From NCBI RefSeq assembly GCF_035989885.1, contig NZ_CP108518.1:930001-994000 (forward strand): a stretch of DNA of 64,000 bases, in the 5' to 3' direction. Shown piece after piece: positions 17,135 through 26,200 of this stretch (positions are counted from its first letter, which is position 1; each line of letters starts with the position of its first letter). The notes under the pieces were generated by a model. That model had not been told where the DNA came from and ran no database searches. It saw only the letters and a list, made by a program, of their open reading frames with translations. The position numbers and the translations under genes are program-made. Source of the DNA: Streptomyces sp. NBC_01232 (lineage in GTDB: Bacteria; Actinomycetota; Actinomycetes; Streptomycetales; Streptomycetaceae).

Positions 17135-17443
17135 ATGGACGACCAGGAAGACATGCGGCTGGCGGGAATGACGCCGGAGATCTCCCGCCGCACCCTCACC
17201 CTGCTCCGCGGTCTCGCGGGCCTCGAACCGCCCGAGCAGGTCCCCGAGGAGGCCATGGTCGTCGCGGACGCGGTCCTGGCCGAGCACGGCACCGACGGGC
17301 TCCGCGTGCTGGTGATGACACTGGCGGCCTGGGCGACGGCCCAGATCGAGAACGTCGCGGAACTGAGCGGCCGCAGTCACGAGGCGGTCCTGGACGCGAT
17401 GGAGCTGGCCTGCCTCGAGGCGAATGCCGAGGACACTCCCTGA
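17135..17443 (+). CDS. Small helical protein, conserved hypothetical
   Basis: 102 residues, acidic and predicted all-helical, starting MDDQEDMRLAGMTPEISRRTL. Leucine- and valine-rich stretches (about 20-35, 50-75) suggest a compact helical bundle. It has no membrane segment or known motif that I recognise. Palindromes upstream suggest regulated expression. It is followed 152 bases later by a cyclic-nucleotide-binding protein on the same strand. Confidence 0.6.
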   Translation: MDDQEDMRLAGMTPEISRRTLTLLRGLAGLEPPEQVPEEAMVVADAVLAEHGTDGLRVLVMTLAAWATAQIENVAELSGRSHEAVLDAMELACLEANAEDTP

Positions 17444-17595
17444 GGTCCCCGTCGGCCCGGACCGCACAAGGCCACCGGCCGGCGTTCCCGCTCCGGGCGG
17501 GGAAGAAACCATGTCCCGTCCGGCCGCGATATGGCCCGCGTCGGCGACACTGGGGAGAGCAGGAGCGTCGTGGGGGGTCGTGATCGGAGGCCGTC

Positions 17596-18057
17596 GTGAG
17601 CACACCTTCCCCCATCAAGATCGCCGCCGTCCTGTCCACCGAGCACCGTGGACGGCTGATGTCCCAGGCCCGTGAGGTGAACTTCCCGGAGGGTGCGCGG
17701 ATCTTCGACGAAGGCACGCGGGCGGATTCCTTCTGGATCGTGCGTTCCGGCACGGTGACGCTGGAGGTTCCCGTGCCCGGCCGTCGGCCGGCGCCCGTGG
17801 AGAACCTCGGTCCGGGTGAACTGGTGGGCTGGTCCTGGCTGTTCCCGCCGTACGTGTGGCAGCTCGGTGCGGAGGCGATGACACCGGTGCGGGCGTACGA
17901 GTTCGACGCCGCCACCGTCCGGATGCTGATGGACGCCGACCCCACCTTCGGCTCGGCCATCGGGCACTGGGTCGGGCGGGTCCTCGCGATGCGCCTCCAG
18001 CAGACCCGCACCCGCCTGCTGGAGCTCTACGCCCCGCGCCTGAGCCCCACCGCCTGA
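17596..18057 (+). CDS. Stand-alone cyclic-nucleotide-binding domain protein (Crp-like, no HTH)
   Basis: 153 residues. A cNMP-binding beta-roll (about 25-115) includes VNFPEGARIFDEGTRADSFWIVRSGTVTLEV and LGPGELVGWSWLFPPYVWQLGAEAMTPVRAYEF. A long helix follows (about 125-150), ending at LYAPRL. The DNA-binding HTH of Crp/Fnr regulators is absent, so it probably senses a nucleotide or small molecule and acts through protein contact. The phosphate-binding cassette is loose (WSWLFPP in place of the usual GE..l...pR), so ligand binding is uncertain. Start GTG at 17596 has GGAGG upstream. Confidence 0.8.
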   Translation: MSTPSPIKIAAVLSTEHRGRLMSQAREVNFPEGARIFDEGTRADSFWIVRSGTVTLEVPVPGRRPAPVENLGPGELVGWSWLFPPYVWQLGAEAMTPVRAYEFDAATVRMLMDADPTFGSAIGHWVGRVLAMRLQQTRTRLLELYAPRLSPTA

Positions 18058-18083
18058 CTCCCCCGGAGGGATTGCGGAGCCCG

Positions 18084-18105
18084 TCCCGGCAGATCAAAGC
18101 CGGGA
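18084..18105 (+). terminator. Hairpin after the cNMP-binding gene
   Basis: TCCCGGC (18084-18090) and GCCGGGA (18099-18105) flank the 8-base AT-rich loop AGATCAAA, 27 bases past the stop codon at 18057. Confidence 0.5.
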
Positions 18106-18313
18106 TGCGGCATGTTTCGGGGAGGTGTCCCGGTCGGTGTTCGGCCGATTCGGCGGCCCGCTCCCCCACAGGTCAGCTCGCTCGCACGGCTGCGGTCTGC
18201 AGTCATTCGTACACGATCGGTGACGAGAAATGGGGGTGCGAACGGGCGTTCACGGCTCGGGTCGGCAAGACTCTGTCCGCTATCCGAAACACCAACCCAA
18301 GGGAGTGTTCGAA

Positions 18314-18760
18314 ATGCGGTCCATCGCAAAGGGTCTCGGGCTCGGTTCCGCCGCCATGGCGCTCACCGCGCTCACCGCACTGGCCTGGCCGGGCACGGCC
18401 GGAGCCGCACCGACCGGTACGGAGAGCCTGTACGCGCCGTCCGCGCTGGTGCTCAGTGTGACGGCCGGACCCGATGCCGACGCGGGCACGGTACTGCGCG
18501 CGGTGACGCTCGTCTGCTCGCCGACGCCGGGCGGGACGCACCCGAGCCCGGTCGCCGCGTGCGCGGAGTTACGCGCGAACGGCAGCGCACAGCTCGACCC
18601 GCTCGCCGCCCCGGTCCCCGACGCCGTCTGTACCAGGGAGTGGAACCCGATGACGGTGACGGCCGACGGGGTGTGGCAGGGCCGTCGGCTCAGCTATTCG
18701 TACACCTTCGCCAACCCGTGCGGCCTGCGGAACACCTCCGGCACGACGTTCGGCTTCTGA
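18314..18760 (+). CDS. ssi: Streptomyces subtilisin inhibitor (SSI) family protease inhibitor
   Basis: 148 residues: a Sec signal peptide (about 1-32, ending GAA) and one SSI domain. Family hallmarks are SLYAPSALVLSVT, GGTHPSPVAACAELR, DGVWQGRRLSYSYTFANPCGL and the closing TTFGF. Four cysteines (68, 83, 106, 136) should form the two SSI disulfides. Aligned with classic SSI, the reactive P1 residue in CTREW is R108, so it should block trypsin-like proteases rather than subtilisin best. It is secreted and typically produced at aerial development. Codon 86 is TTA, which fits bldA control. GGGAG precedes the ATG. Confidence 0.93.
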   Translation: MRSIAKGLGLGSAAMALTALTALAWPGTAGAAPTGTESLYAPSALVLSVTAGPDADAGTVLRAVTLVCSPTPGGTHPSPVAACAELRANGSAQLDPLAAPVPDAVCTREWNPMTVTADGVWQGRRLSYSYTFANPCGLRNTSGTTFGF

Positions 18761-18778
18761 CCCCGCGTGAAGCCGTGG

Positions 18779-18809
18779 GCCGGGCGGCGCCGTGCGACCG
18801 CCGTCCGGC
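18779..18809. terminator. Hairpin between convergent SSI and membrane-protein genes
   Basis: GCCGGGCGGC (18779-18788) pairs with GCCGTCCGGC (18800-18809), with one G-U pair and an 11-base loop, in the 50 bases between the two convergent stop codons. Confidence 0.55.
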
Positions 18810-19259
18810 TCACAAGGGGTTGCTGCCGTCCATGTTGAGCGCGTGTCCGGGCCGGAAGAACCGCTTGGCGAAGAAATGCCCGCGCTCCGCGGCCATCCGG
18901 AACCACGGCTCGGACGCCTCCAGTCCGTCCCGCTGCTCGACGAGGCGCCCCATCTCCCACATCGCCTCCACGTCCCCCAGCTCGACCGCGGCGCGCAGCA
19001 GCCGCTCGGCCTCGGTGAAGTCGTCCAGCAGCTTCTGCCGCATCGCGAGGGCCCGCATCGCGCGGGTGTTCCCGGCGTTCGCCGCGGCCTCGGCCGCCTC
19101 CAGCGTGGGGAACCTGCGGCGGTTCCGCCGCCATCGGAGCAGCAGGAGGAGGATGCCGGCACCCCAGACCACCCAGCCGGCCGTGGTCAGGGCCTCGCTG
19201 TCGTTGAGCCAGCCCAGGACACTGAGCACGGCGGCGACGAGCAGCAGCAGATACGACAT
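18810..19259 (-). CDS. Membrane protein with a Sel1/TPR-like cytoplasmic domain
   Basis: 149 residues. Two N-terminal transmembrane helices (about 3-18 and 24-42, MSYLLLLVAAVLSVLGW and AGWVVWGAGILLLLLRW) precede a basic stretch RWRRNRRR. A helical C-terminal domain follows, with two Sel1/TPR-like units (LEAAEAAANAGNTRAMRALA; RLLRAAVELGDVEAMWEMGRL; then WFRMAAERGHFFAKRFF). This anchors a protein-interaction module to the membrane. Partner unknown. Confidence 0.7.
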   Translation of the reverse strand: MSYLLLLVAAVLSVLGWLNDSEALTTAGWVVWGAGILLLLLRWRRNRRRFPTLEAAEAAANAGNTRAMRALAMRQKLLDDFTEAERLLRAAVELGDVEAMWEMGRLVEQRDGLEASEPWFRMAAERGHFFAKRFFRPGHALNMDGSNPL

Positions 19260-19339
19260 GGCGTTCCCCCCCGGAACAGCGCGGCAGCGATCGGGCCTCG
19301 CGCAGTCTAGGGCCATCGACCCGCCAACCACCCTGATTC

Positions 19340-20215
19340 TCAGCCGAGTTCGAGGCTTGTCACCCCGAACAGCTCGGCCAGGGCGAGGTCCGGGGCCGGC
19401 CCGGTGTACATCCGGGCGGTCTCGAAGACCGGGGCCAGGCCGAGGCCCTCGAACAGGGCGGCGGCCGCCGGGTTCGCGTCCGGTACGTCCACGGACACCA
19501 GCCCGTCGGGTGCATGCCCGGCCAGCCTCCGCAGCAGGGCCGCCGCCACGGCAGGGGTGGCCGCGTACAACGGGCCGATCCGGTGGGCGGCGCTGGACGG
19601 GCGGATCACGCCGAGACCCTCGACGCGTCCGTCCCGGACGGCGGCCAGGGCCGTCCGCCCGGGCAGACCGGTCCACGCGGAGAGGAAGGCGTCGCGCGGC
19701 GCAGGGAAGAACCGCCGGTCGTAGGCGGCGAGCACACCGAAGGGGAGGGTGCTCGCGTCCACGATCTCGACCCCGGCGGCGCCCTCCGCGGCGCCCCCGG
19801 CAGCGGGATCCTCGGCGCCGTCCTGCGGCACACCCTCGTAGCGGAAGTTGTTCCAGGCCCAACGGAATCCGGATTTGCGGTAGTTGTCCTGCTGGTCGAC
19901 GACCCCGTCCAGGCCCACGAGCCGCCCGACGAGCCGGTCCATCCCGGCGTGCCACAGCCGGATGCCGTACCCCTGGCCGCGGAAGGCGGGCCGGGCGATG
20001 TAGAAGCCGATGAAGCCGAAGCCGTCGCCGTAGCGCACGGCGGAGATGCAGGCCACCGGCTCACCGTCCAGCCGCCCGACGAGGAACCCCTCGGGGTCGG
20101 CGACGGCGAAGGCGAAGCGGTCCGAGTCCCCCGGGTTCCAGCCCTCCTCGTCCGCCCAGTCACGGATCAGCTTCATGTCGGCGGCGCTCGCGCCGGTGAT
20201 CTCGAATCCCGTCAT
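19340..20215 (-). CDS. GNAT N-acetyltransferase with C-terminal YitH-like domain
   Basis: 291 residues. The N-terminal GNAT domain (about 1-130) shows GFYIARPAFRGQGYGIRLWHAGMDRLVG, where RGQGYG is the acetyl-CoA loop. The second domain (about 145-285) resembles the YitH acetyltransferase extension. The ATG overlaps the stop of the upstream ATP-grasp gene by four bases (ATGA), so the two are translationally coupled and probably act on the same substrate, first ligated or phosphorylated and then acetylated. Substrate unknown. Confidence 0.8.
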   Translation of the reverse strand: MTGFEITGASAADMKLIRDWADEEGWNPGDSDRFAFAVADPEGFLVGRLDGEPVACISAVRYGDGFGFIGFYIARPAFRGQGYGIRLWHAGMDRLVGRLVGLDGVVDQQDNYRKSGFRWAWNNFRYEGVPQDGAEDPAAGGAAEGAAGVEIVDASTLPFGVLAAYDRRFFPAPRDAFLSAWTGLPGRTALAAVRDGRVEGLGVIRPSSAAHRIGPLYAATPAVAAALLRRLAGHAPDGLVSVDVPDANPAAAALFEGLGLAPVFETARMYTGPAPDLALAELFGVTSLELG

Positions 20216-21147
20216 GCCGGTGTTGTACCAGATGGGGACGGTGTGCACAGGAGTGCCTGATCGGCCGTCAACAGGCGGACGAAAGCTGCCCGGTCGGCCT
20301 CCCGGTGGAGGTCGCTGACCTGCCCGTCCCCCACCTCGACGACCCGCCAGACCCCGTCCGCGCGCAGGGCGAGGTCGGTGGTCACGAAGGGGCAGTCCAG
20401 AGCCTCGACGGCCGCGCGGACCGGTTCGAGGTCCGGTTCCGTGACTTCGGCGACCGGGCTGTCGGGGTGGGCGGTGACCATCCGGGGCGTCCCGTCCCGC
20501 CACCACACCCGCACCTCGGCGGCGGCCGCCCCGGGCGCGACGAAGTGCTCGAAGGCCCTCAGCACCACCCCGCCCGCCAGGAACTCGCCCTGCAGCTCGA
20601 CGAAGCGGGCGACGACGCGGTGCAGAGCGGCCGGGTCGGCGAGGTCGGGGACGTAGCAGGCCTCGGCCCACTCGTGCTTGCGGGACTTCACGTAGTCCTT
20701 GACGACGGCGGCCCCCGGCGGCAGGCCCGCCGCGAGGGCGGCCAGCCCTTCCGGGTCCGGGACCGCCTCCGGCGCCGCCGGCAGCCAGCCGCTGACCGGG
20801 GTCAGTCCCGCGAAGGTCTCGTACCAGCCGGGAAGTTCGTGCGCCCGGCGGTACGCCTGCGGGGTGACGGCCAGGCCCCCGCCGCGCCGGCGCAGGGCCG
20901 CGTCCAGTTCGGCGTACCGGTCCGCGGGGACCATCCAGCCCCGGTACCAGACGGCGCCGGCCCCGTCGGGCACCCGAGCCACCGCCCGCTCGGCGTCCCC
21001 GGCGAGGAGCGCGTCGTGGTCGACGAGCGCGACCCTGCCCCCGGCGGCACGCAACTGCCGGGCCTCGGCCGCGAAATGGGCGTCGGCCCGGCGCTCGTTC
21101 AGCGGGTCGGAGCAGTAGAGAACGGTGGTCGCGGTCGTCGTCGCCAT
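20212..21147 (-). CDS. ATP-grasp domain protein
   Basis: 311 residues of an ATP-grasp-type fold. The N-terminal part begins TVLYCSDPLNERRADAHF. The ATP-binding part contains AVVKDYVKSRKHEWAEACYVPDL (adenine- and phosphate-contacting lysine region), then RVWWRDGTPRMVTAHP and FVTTDLALRADGVWRVVEVGDGQVS, where the acidic and polar metal-binding residues of the family lie. ATP-grasp enzymes join a carboxylate to an amine or thiol through an acyl-phosphate. It is coupled by ATGA to the GNAT gene downstream. The specific reaction is unknown; natural-product tailoring or protein modification are both possible. Confidence 0.75.
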   Translation of the reverse strand: MATTTATTVLYCSDPLNERRADAHFAAEARQLRAAGGRVALVDHDALLAGDAERAVARVPDGAGAVWYRGWMVPADRYAELDAALRRRGGGLAVTPQAYRRAHELPGWYETFAGLTPVSGWLPAAPEAVPDPEGLAALAAGLPPGAAVVKDYVKSRKHEWAEACYVPDLADPAALHRVVARFVELQGEFLAGGVVLRAFEHFVAPGAAAAEVRVWWRDGTPRMVTAHPDSPVAEVTEPDLEPVRAAVEALDCPFVTTDLALRADGVWRVVEVGDGQVSDLHREADRAAFVRLLTADQALLCTPSPSGTTPA

Positions 21148-21203
21148 GCGCCCACCGTAGAGGGTGTCTCTTCCGGCGGGCCTTGTGGACCACCGTACGG
21201 GTT

Positions 21204-21626
21204 TCAGCCGGCGCAGATCACGTCGTCGAGCCGGATGGGCTTGGAGTCGAGGCGTACGTAGGCGGTGAAGGTGTCCGTGCCGCCGGAGTCCCAGTGGGTG
21301 GTCACGGTGGACCAGCCGACCGCGGCGGTCTGGGCGACGGTCACCGGGCCGATGCTGATGCGCTGCGGCTCGTTCTGGGCGCAGAGCAGGACGTCGACCT
21401 CCTCGTTCACCTGCTGTCTTTCCCTGAGGACCTGCGATACGTAGTTCTCCCGGTCGTGCGCGGAGGGGCCGTGGTGACCGTAGAAGCGGGTGAGGAAGTC
21501 GGTGATCTGGGCGGCGGTGTGCCCCTTCGCGGCGGACGGCGCGGCGAGGGCGGGGGCGGACGGCATGACCGGCAGCGCGAGCAGGGTCAGCAGCAGGACA
21601 CCGAGGCGGTACGGCTTGAGCATCAT
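21204..21626 (-). CDS. Secreted hypothetical protein
   Basis: About 140 residues with a clear Sec signal peptide (MMLKPYRLGVLLLTLLALPV..., cleavage near ALA about residue 28). The mature part starts with a helix (AAQITDFLTRFYGHHGPSAHDRENYVSQVL) and continues as beta-rich sequence with two cysteines (LLCAQNE and VICAG), possibly one disulfide. The first half resembles a small NTF2-like cone, but I cannot assign a family. The tandem ATGs at 21626 and 21623 give two possible starts. Confidence 0.6.
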   Translation of the reverse strand: MMLKPYRLGVLLLTLLALPVMPSAPALAAPSAAKGHTAAQITDFLTRFYGHHGPSAHDRENYVSQVLRERQQVNEEVDVLLCAQNEPQRISIGPVTVAQTAAVGWSTVTTHWDSGGTDTFTAYVRLDSKPIRLDDVICAG

Positions 21627-21811
21627 GTCCGGTTTTGTACCCGCCACGCCGATGGATCGGGAGGGCGGAGCCCGGATCTCACTCCTGCGGGGGGCGGGAT
21701 TCACCGCAGAAACGACCCTCCCGCGCTCTTCCGCGCTCACTCGCGCCCCCTCGCCGCCGGTGCGGGGAAATGGGCTCGCGGGCGGCCCGCGCCCGTACGT
21801 AGGGTCGACGC

Positions 21812-22540
21812 ATGGGGAAGCCACTCGTCGCAGTGTTCAGCGGGGCCGGGATGTCCACCGACTCCGGAATTCCGGACTACCGGGGGCCTCAGGGCCTGTG
21901 GCGGCGGGATCCCGACGCCGAAAAGCTCGTGACCTACGAGTACTACATGGCCGATCCGGAGATCCGGCGCCGCTCCTGGCGGATGCGCGCCGAGATCGGC
22001 GCGCTCGCAGCGCGGCCGAACGCCGCGCACCTGGCGGTGGCGGAGCTGGAACGCGGCGGCACCCCGGTGCGGGTGATCACCCAGAACGTGGACGGGCTGC
22101 ACCAGCTCGCCGGGATGCCGGACCGCAAGGTGTTCGAGCTGCACGGCAGCGCCCGCTCCGTGGTGTGCACGGCCTGCCACGCCCGGTCGGGCATGGAGGA
22201 GGCGCTGGCCCGGGTGGCCGCCGGGGAGCCGGATCCCGCCTGCCTGGTGTGCGGCGGGATCCTCAAGTCGGCGACCGTGATGTTCGGCCAGCGGCTCGAT
22301 CCCGAGGTGCTCGGGCAGGCGATCGCCGTCGCCAAGGGGTGCCAGGTCTTCATCGCCGTGGGATCGACCCTGCAGGTGCAGCCCGCCGCGTCGCTCGCCG
22401 GGATGGCCGCGGAGGCCGGAGCCCGGCTGATCATCGTGAACGCGGAGGAGACCCCGTACGACCCGCTCGCCGACGAGATCGTGCGCGAGCCGATCGGTAC
22501 CGCCCTCCCGGCCCTGCTGGCCAGGATCGCCGCGCCGTAG
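21812..22540 (+). CDS. NAD-dependent protein deacylase, Sir2 family
   Basis: 242 residues of sirtuin core. Visible are the NAD-binding GAGMSTDSGIPDYRG (11-25), TQNVDGLH (90-97), the catalytic H111 in ELHG, the zinc ligands C119/C122 and C144/C147, and the second nucleotide block VGSTLQVQPAASLAG. The HG-to-zinc spacing and the absence of CobB-type Tyr/Arg pairs near the acyl pocket suggest a deacetylase, but other acyl groups are possible. It is cytoplasmic and monocistronic, with its promoter in the 185 bases shared with the divergent secreted protein. Confidence 0.93.
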   Translation: MGKPLVAVFSGAGMSTDSGIPDYRGPQGLWRRDPDAEKLVTYEYYMADPEIRRRSWRMRAEIGALAARPNAAHLAVAELERGGTPVRVITQNVDGLHQLAGMPDRKVFELHGSARSVVCTACHARSGMEEALARVAAGEPDPACLVCGGILKSATVMFGQRLDPEVLGQAIAVAKGCQVFIAVGSTLQVQPAASLAGMAAEAGARLIIVNAEETPYDPLADEIVREPIGTALPALLARIAAP

Positions 22541-22570
22541 CCGCACGCACCGGAGCCAGGCCCCGGGGCC

Positions 22571-22640
22571 GGACCCGGGGCCGGGGCCGGGGCCGGACCC
22601 GGGGCCGGGGCCGGGGCCGGACCCGGGGCCGGGGCCGGCC
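22571..22640. repeat. 24-bp GC-only tandem repeat
   Basis: GGACCC recurs exactly every 24 bases (22571, 22595, 22619), each followed by GGGGCCGGGGCCGG-type sequence. It lies between the convergent sirtuin (ends 22540) and VOC (ends 22647) genes and contains many nested CCGG and GGCC palindromes, so it may act as a terminator-like structure. Confidence 0.75.
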
Positions 22641-22646
22641 CGCGCC

Positions 22647-23129
22647 CTATCCCGCGTCCGCCGCCCTGCGCATCTCCGCCACGTCCAGCTTCTTCATCTG
22701 CATCATGGCGGCGGTCGCCCGGGCGGCCCGCCCCGGGTCCGGGTCGGAGATCAGGTCGATGGCGCCCGCGGGGATGACCTGCCAGGACACGCCGAACGGG
22801 TCCTTGACCCAGCCGCAGACGCTCTCCTCGCCGCCCTCGCTGGTCAGCGCGTCCCAGTAGTAGTCCGCCTCCGCCTCGTCCGCGCAGTGGATCTGGAAGG
22901 AGATCGCCTCGCTGAAGGTGAACTGCGGGCCGCCGTTGAGGCCGATGAATTTCTGGCCGTTGATCTCGAACTCCACGACCATCACCGAGTCGGCCCGGCC
23001 GGGGCCGGCCTCCGTGTACCGGCCGATCCGGCCGAGCTTGCCGTCCTTGAAGACGGACAGGTAGAAGTCGGCGGCCGCTTCCGCGTTGCCGTCGAACCAC
23101 AGACACGTGGTGAATCCGTTGCCGCTCAT
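22647..23129 (-). CDS. VOC family protein (PhnB / 3-demethylubiquinone methyltransferase-like)
   Basis: 160 residues forming a VOC/glyoxalase-type fold of the PhnB subgroup: FTTCLWFDGNAEAAADFYLSVF at the start, INGQKFIGLNGGPQFTFSEAISFQIHC in the middle, and the diagnostic WVKDPFGVSWQVIPAGAIDLISDPDPG near the end. A C-terminal helical tail (AAMMQMKKLDVAEMRRA) completes the family pattern. The catalytic role of these proteins is not established despite the methyltransferase name. Confidence 0.85.
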   Translation of the reverse strand: MSGNGFTTCLWFDGNAEAAADFYLSVFKDGKLGRIGRYTEAGPGRADSVMVVEFEINGQKFIGLNGGPQFTFSEAISFQIHCADEAEADYYWDALTSEGGEESVCGWVKDPFGVSWQVIPAGAIDLISDPDPGRAARATAAMMQMKKLDVAEMRRAADAG

Positions 23130-23255
23130 CTCTGCCTCCGGGCCGGTGAAGGGACGGTGGACACCGTCCCCTCACATACAGACCGGCCCCGGACCCGAAA
23201 TTCATCGGTGGGTCCGGGGCCGGTCCGCGATCAGCCGGAAATTCGTCCGTTCGGC

Positions 23256-26200
23256 CTACTTGGCGGGCGCCGCACCCATCTCGAGCATGCGCGCGACGAC
23301 GCGCTCGGTGGCGTTGCCCTTGTCCAGGTCGCAGAACTCGGCGCGGAACGCCGCCCGCGCCTCGGCGTACTCCGCCCCCACCGCGTCCGCGTTGCGCACG
23401 GCCTCGATCAGGCTCGCCGAGTCCGCCAGCAGCGGTCCCGGCGCCTTCGCCTCGAGGTCGAAGTTGAAGCCGCGCAGCGTCCCGCGGTAGTGCTCCAAGT
23501 CGTAGGTGAAGAGCAGGATCGGGCGGTCGGTGTGCGCGAAGTCGAAGATCGCGGAGGAGTAGTCCGAGATCAGCACGTCGGCGACCAGCAGCAGGTCGGC
23601 CGCGTCGGGCCAGCGCGAGACGTCGACGACGAACCCGTCGCGGACGCCCTCGCGGACCTGCTCCGTCACGTGGTGGTGGCCGCGGATCAGCAGGACGTGG
23701 TCCTCGCCGAGCTCACGGCGGGCCCGGTCCAGGTCGATCCGCAGGTCGAGCTTGTAACCGCCCGACCAGCCCTCGCAGTTCTCCCGCCACGTGGGCATGT
23801 AGAGGACGACCTTCTTGCCCTCCGGCAGGCCGAGCCGGCGCCGGACCTCCGCGATCCGCTGCGCGTCGGGCTTCACGAGCGCGTCCGTCCGCGGGCTGCC
23901 GGCCTCGATGACCTCGCCGTCGTAGCCGAGGGCGCGCTTGAGCAGCGGCGTGGCGTAGGAGCTCGGGGAGGCCAGCAGGGACCACTGCGCGCTGTCGTGC
24001 GCCAGGCCCTCCAGGATTTCCGGGCTCGTGTAGTAGTCGTGCACGAAGTCGTGACCGATCTGCTTGATCGGCGTGCCGTGCCAGGTCTGTACGACGACCT
24101 GACCGCTGCGGCGCTCGAAGCGCTGCGGCACATTGTCGTTGGTCACGTAGTAACGGGCGCGGGCCAGCACCTCCCACGACTCCACGCTGCCGTACTGCAC
24201 GGCGCGGGCGGTCGAAGGAACCTCGGCGCGGCCGTCGCGGACCAGCCAGATGTGCTCCAGCTTCTCGCCGCGGCGCACCAGCTCCTCGTGGATGGCGCGC
24301 GGCGAGTCGCCGGAGCCCTGCCCCTGGAAGGTGTCGTAGACGACGATGTCCTTGACCGGCAGGGCGCGCTGCGCCGGGTAGGTCTCGAAGCGGGCCACGC
24401 GCTGCGCGTAGTGCGAGCGGTCGTGGGGGCTGATCAGCGGGTCGGCGACCAGCACCATGCGGTCGTGGAAGCGGGTCTCGACCCGCATCCGGCGGCCCTC
24501 GACCGTGATCGGGTGGGGGCCGGCGAAGAGGAGGCCGGGGCCCATCTGCACGGGGGCACCGCGGTCGACGCCGAGCAGACCGGCGGTGGTTCCGCCCTGG
24601 GCGACCGGGCGCAGCGTGGGCCACCAGCGGCCCTCGGGGAGCGTGGTGCGGCCGGCGTACGCCTCGGGGAGCACGGGCTTGAAGGTGGCTTCGAAGGTGT
24701 CGCCGTCGCGGGTGACGGGGTAGCTGAACTCCACGCCGTGCGCGTTGTGCACGACGAGCTCGTACGGCTCGTCGGCGGGCGCGACGAAGCGGCCCCGCAG
24801 GGTGAGGGTGCCGTCTTCCGCGGTGACCTCGTCGATCAGCGGCGGGGAGGGCTGCACGGAGAGGGTCAGGTGTCCGGTGTTCCCGCGCTTGGCGAAGAGG
24901 GTGCGGTCCGCGTTCTCGCCGGGCAGGGGAAGGACGAGGCCCTCGAATCCGCCGCGCTCGTCGTGGACCATGCGGTGCTCGGTGCCGTCGGGGCCGATGA
25001 CGGAGAGGCCCCAGGGCTCGGGGGTCCACTCGCCGGGCTCGCACTCGGCGTCCGGTACGGCGGCCAGCTCGGCCAGCGGTACGCGGGCGGTGAACGAGGC
25101 CCGGCCGGCGCCGGACGCGGCGCTCTCCAGCGGGAAGGTCAATGCGGTACCGGTGGTGACGTGGACGGCCCGCAGCGCGGTGGCTCCGACGGCCTCGGCA
25201 GTGAGCTCGCCGACGATCTCGACGGCGTCGTCACCGGCGGCGTGGACGTCCAGGGCGCGGGCGCGGGCGATCTCCACCTGGATGGTGAGGGCGCCCGAGA
25301 CGACCGGGACGATCCGCACGTCGGAAGCGACCCAGTGCGGGGGCGGGTTCTGGCCGGTGTCGTGCTCGCCGCCCCTGAGGCGGGCGCGGTGCAGGCCGCC
25401 GGCTCCGGTGACGGCGATGGACGTGGTCCATATCCCCTGGTTCCACTTGCCGCCCGACTGGAAGATGGACGGGTCGATGACGGCCGTGAAGCCGGCCCAG
25501 TCGGCGTGCCGCAGGGCGAGGTGCGGGGACTTCACCGTGGCCATCGGGGAGGCGACGGTACGGGCGCTGACGACCGAGCGGCGGCGCTTGCCGCCCTCGC
25601 GGAAGACCAGCATCTTGCGGGAGCCGAGGCGGCTCTCCGCACCGAGGTGGCCGGGGAGGGCGTAGCCGCGCAGCAGCAGCTTGCCGTCGGCCCAGGCCGC
25701 CTGCTCCAGACGGCTGACGACGCGGCGCTCGCGCGGGCCGAGGGTGAGGATCTTGGCCGGGACGGGCGGGCGGCCCTGCAGGAAGGGGTAGTCCGCCTGC
25801 GGACGGGCGAGGCCCTTGACCGGGACGCTGTAGCTGTAGTCGCGCTGGTGGTGCTGGAGCGCGATGAAGTCCTCGACGCGGCCCTCGCCGGCCAGGTACG
25901 CCTTGAGGCGGTCGGCGACGGTCAGGTCGGACCAGGGGCCGGTGCCGATCTCCCGGACGAGGCCGCCCACCTCCTTGACGAACGCGGCGCGGAAGTCCGG
26001 GCCGCCCTCACCGACGTACTTGTAGATGAGCGGGAGCTCCTCGCTCAGCACGTTGTAGTCGTAGTCGCGCAGGTAGCGGGTGTACTTGGCGCCCTGCTTG
26101 GCCTTGAGGGACTCGCGGACCAGGCGTACGGACTTGACCCGGTCGATGAGGGAGACCGGGTCGGTGGAGCGCTGGGTGATGGAGCGCTCGCCGGTCTCGC

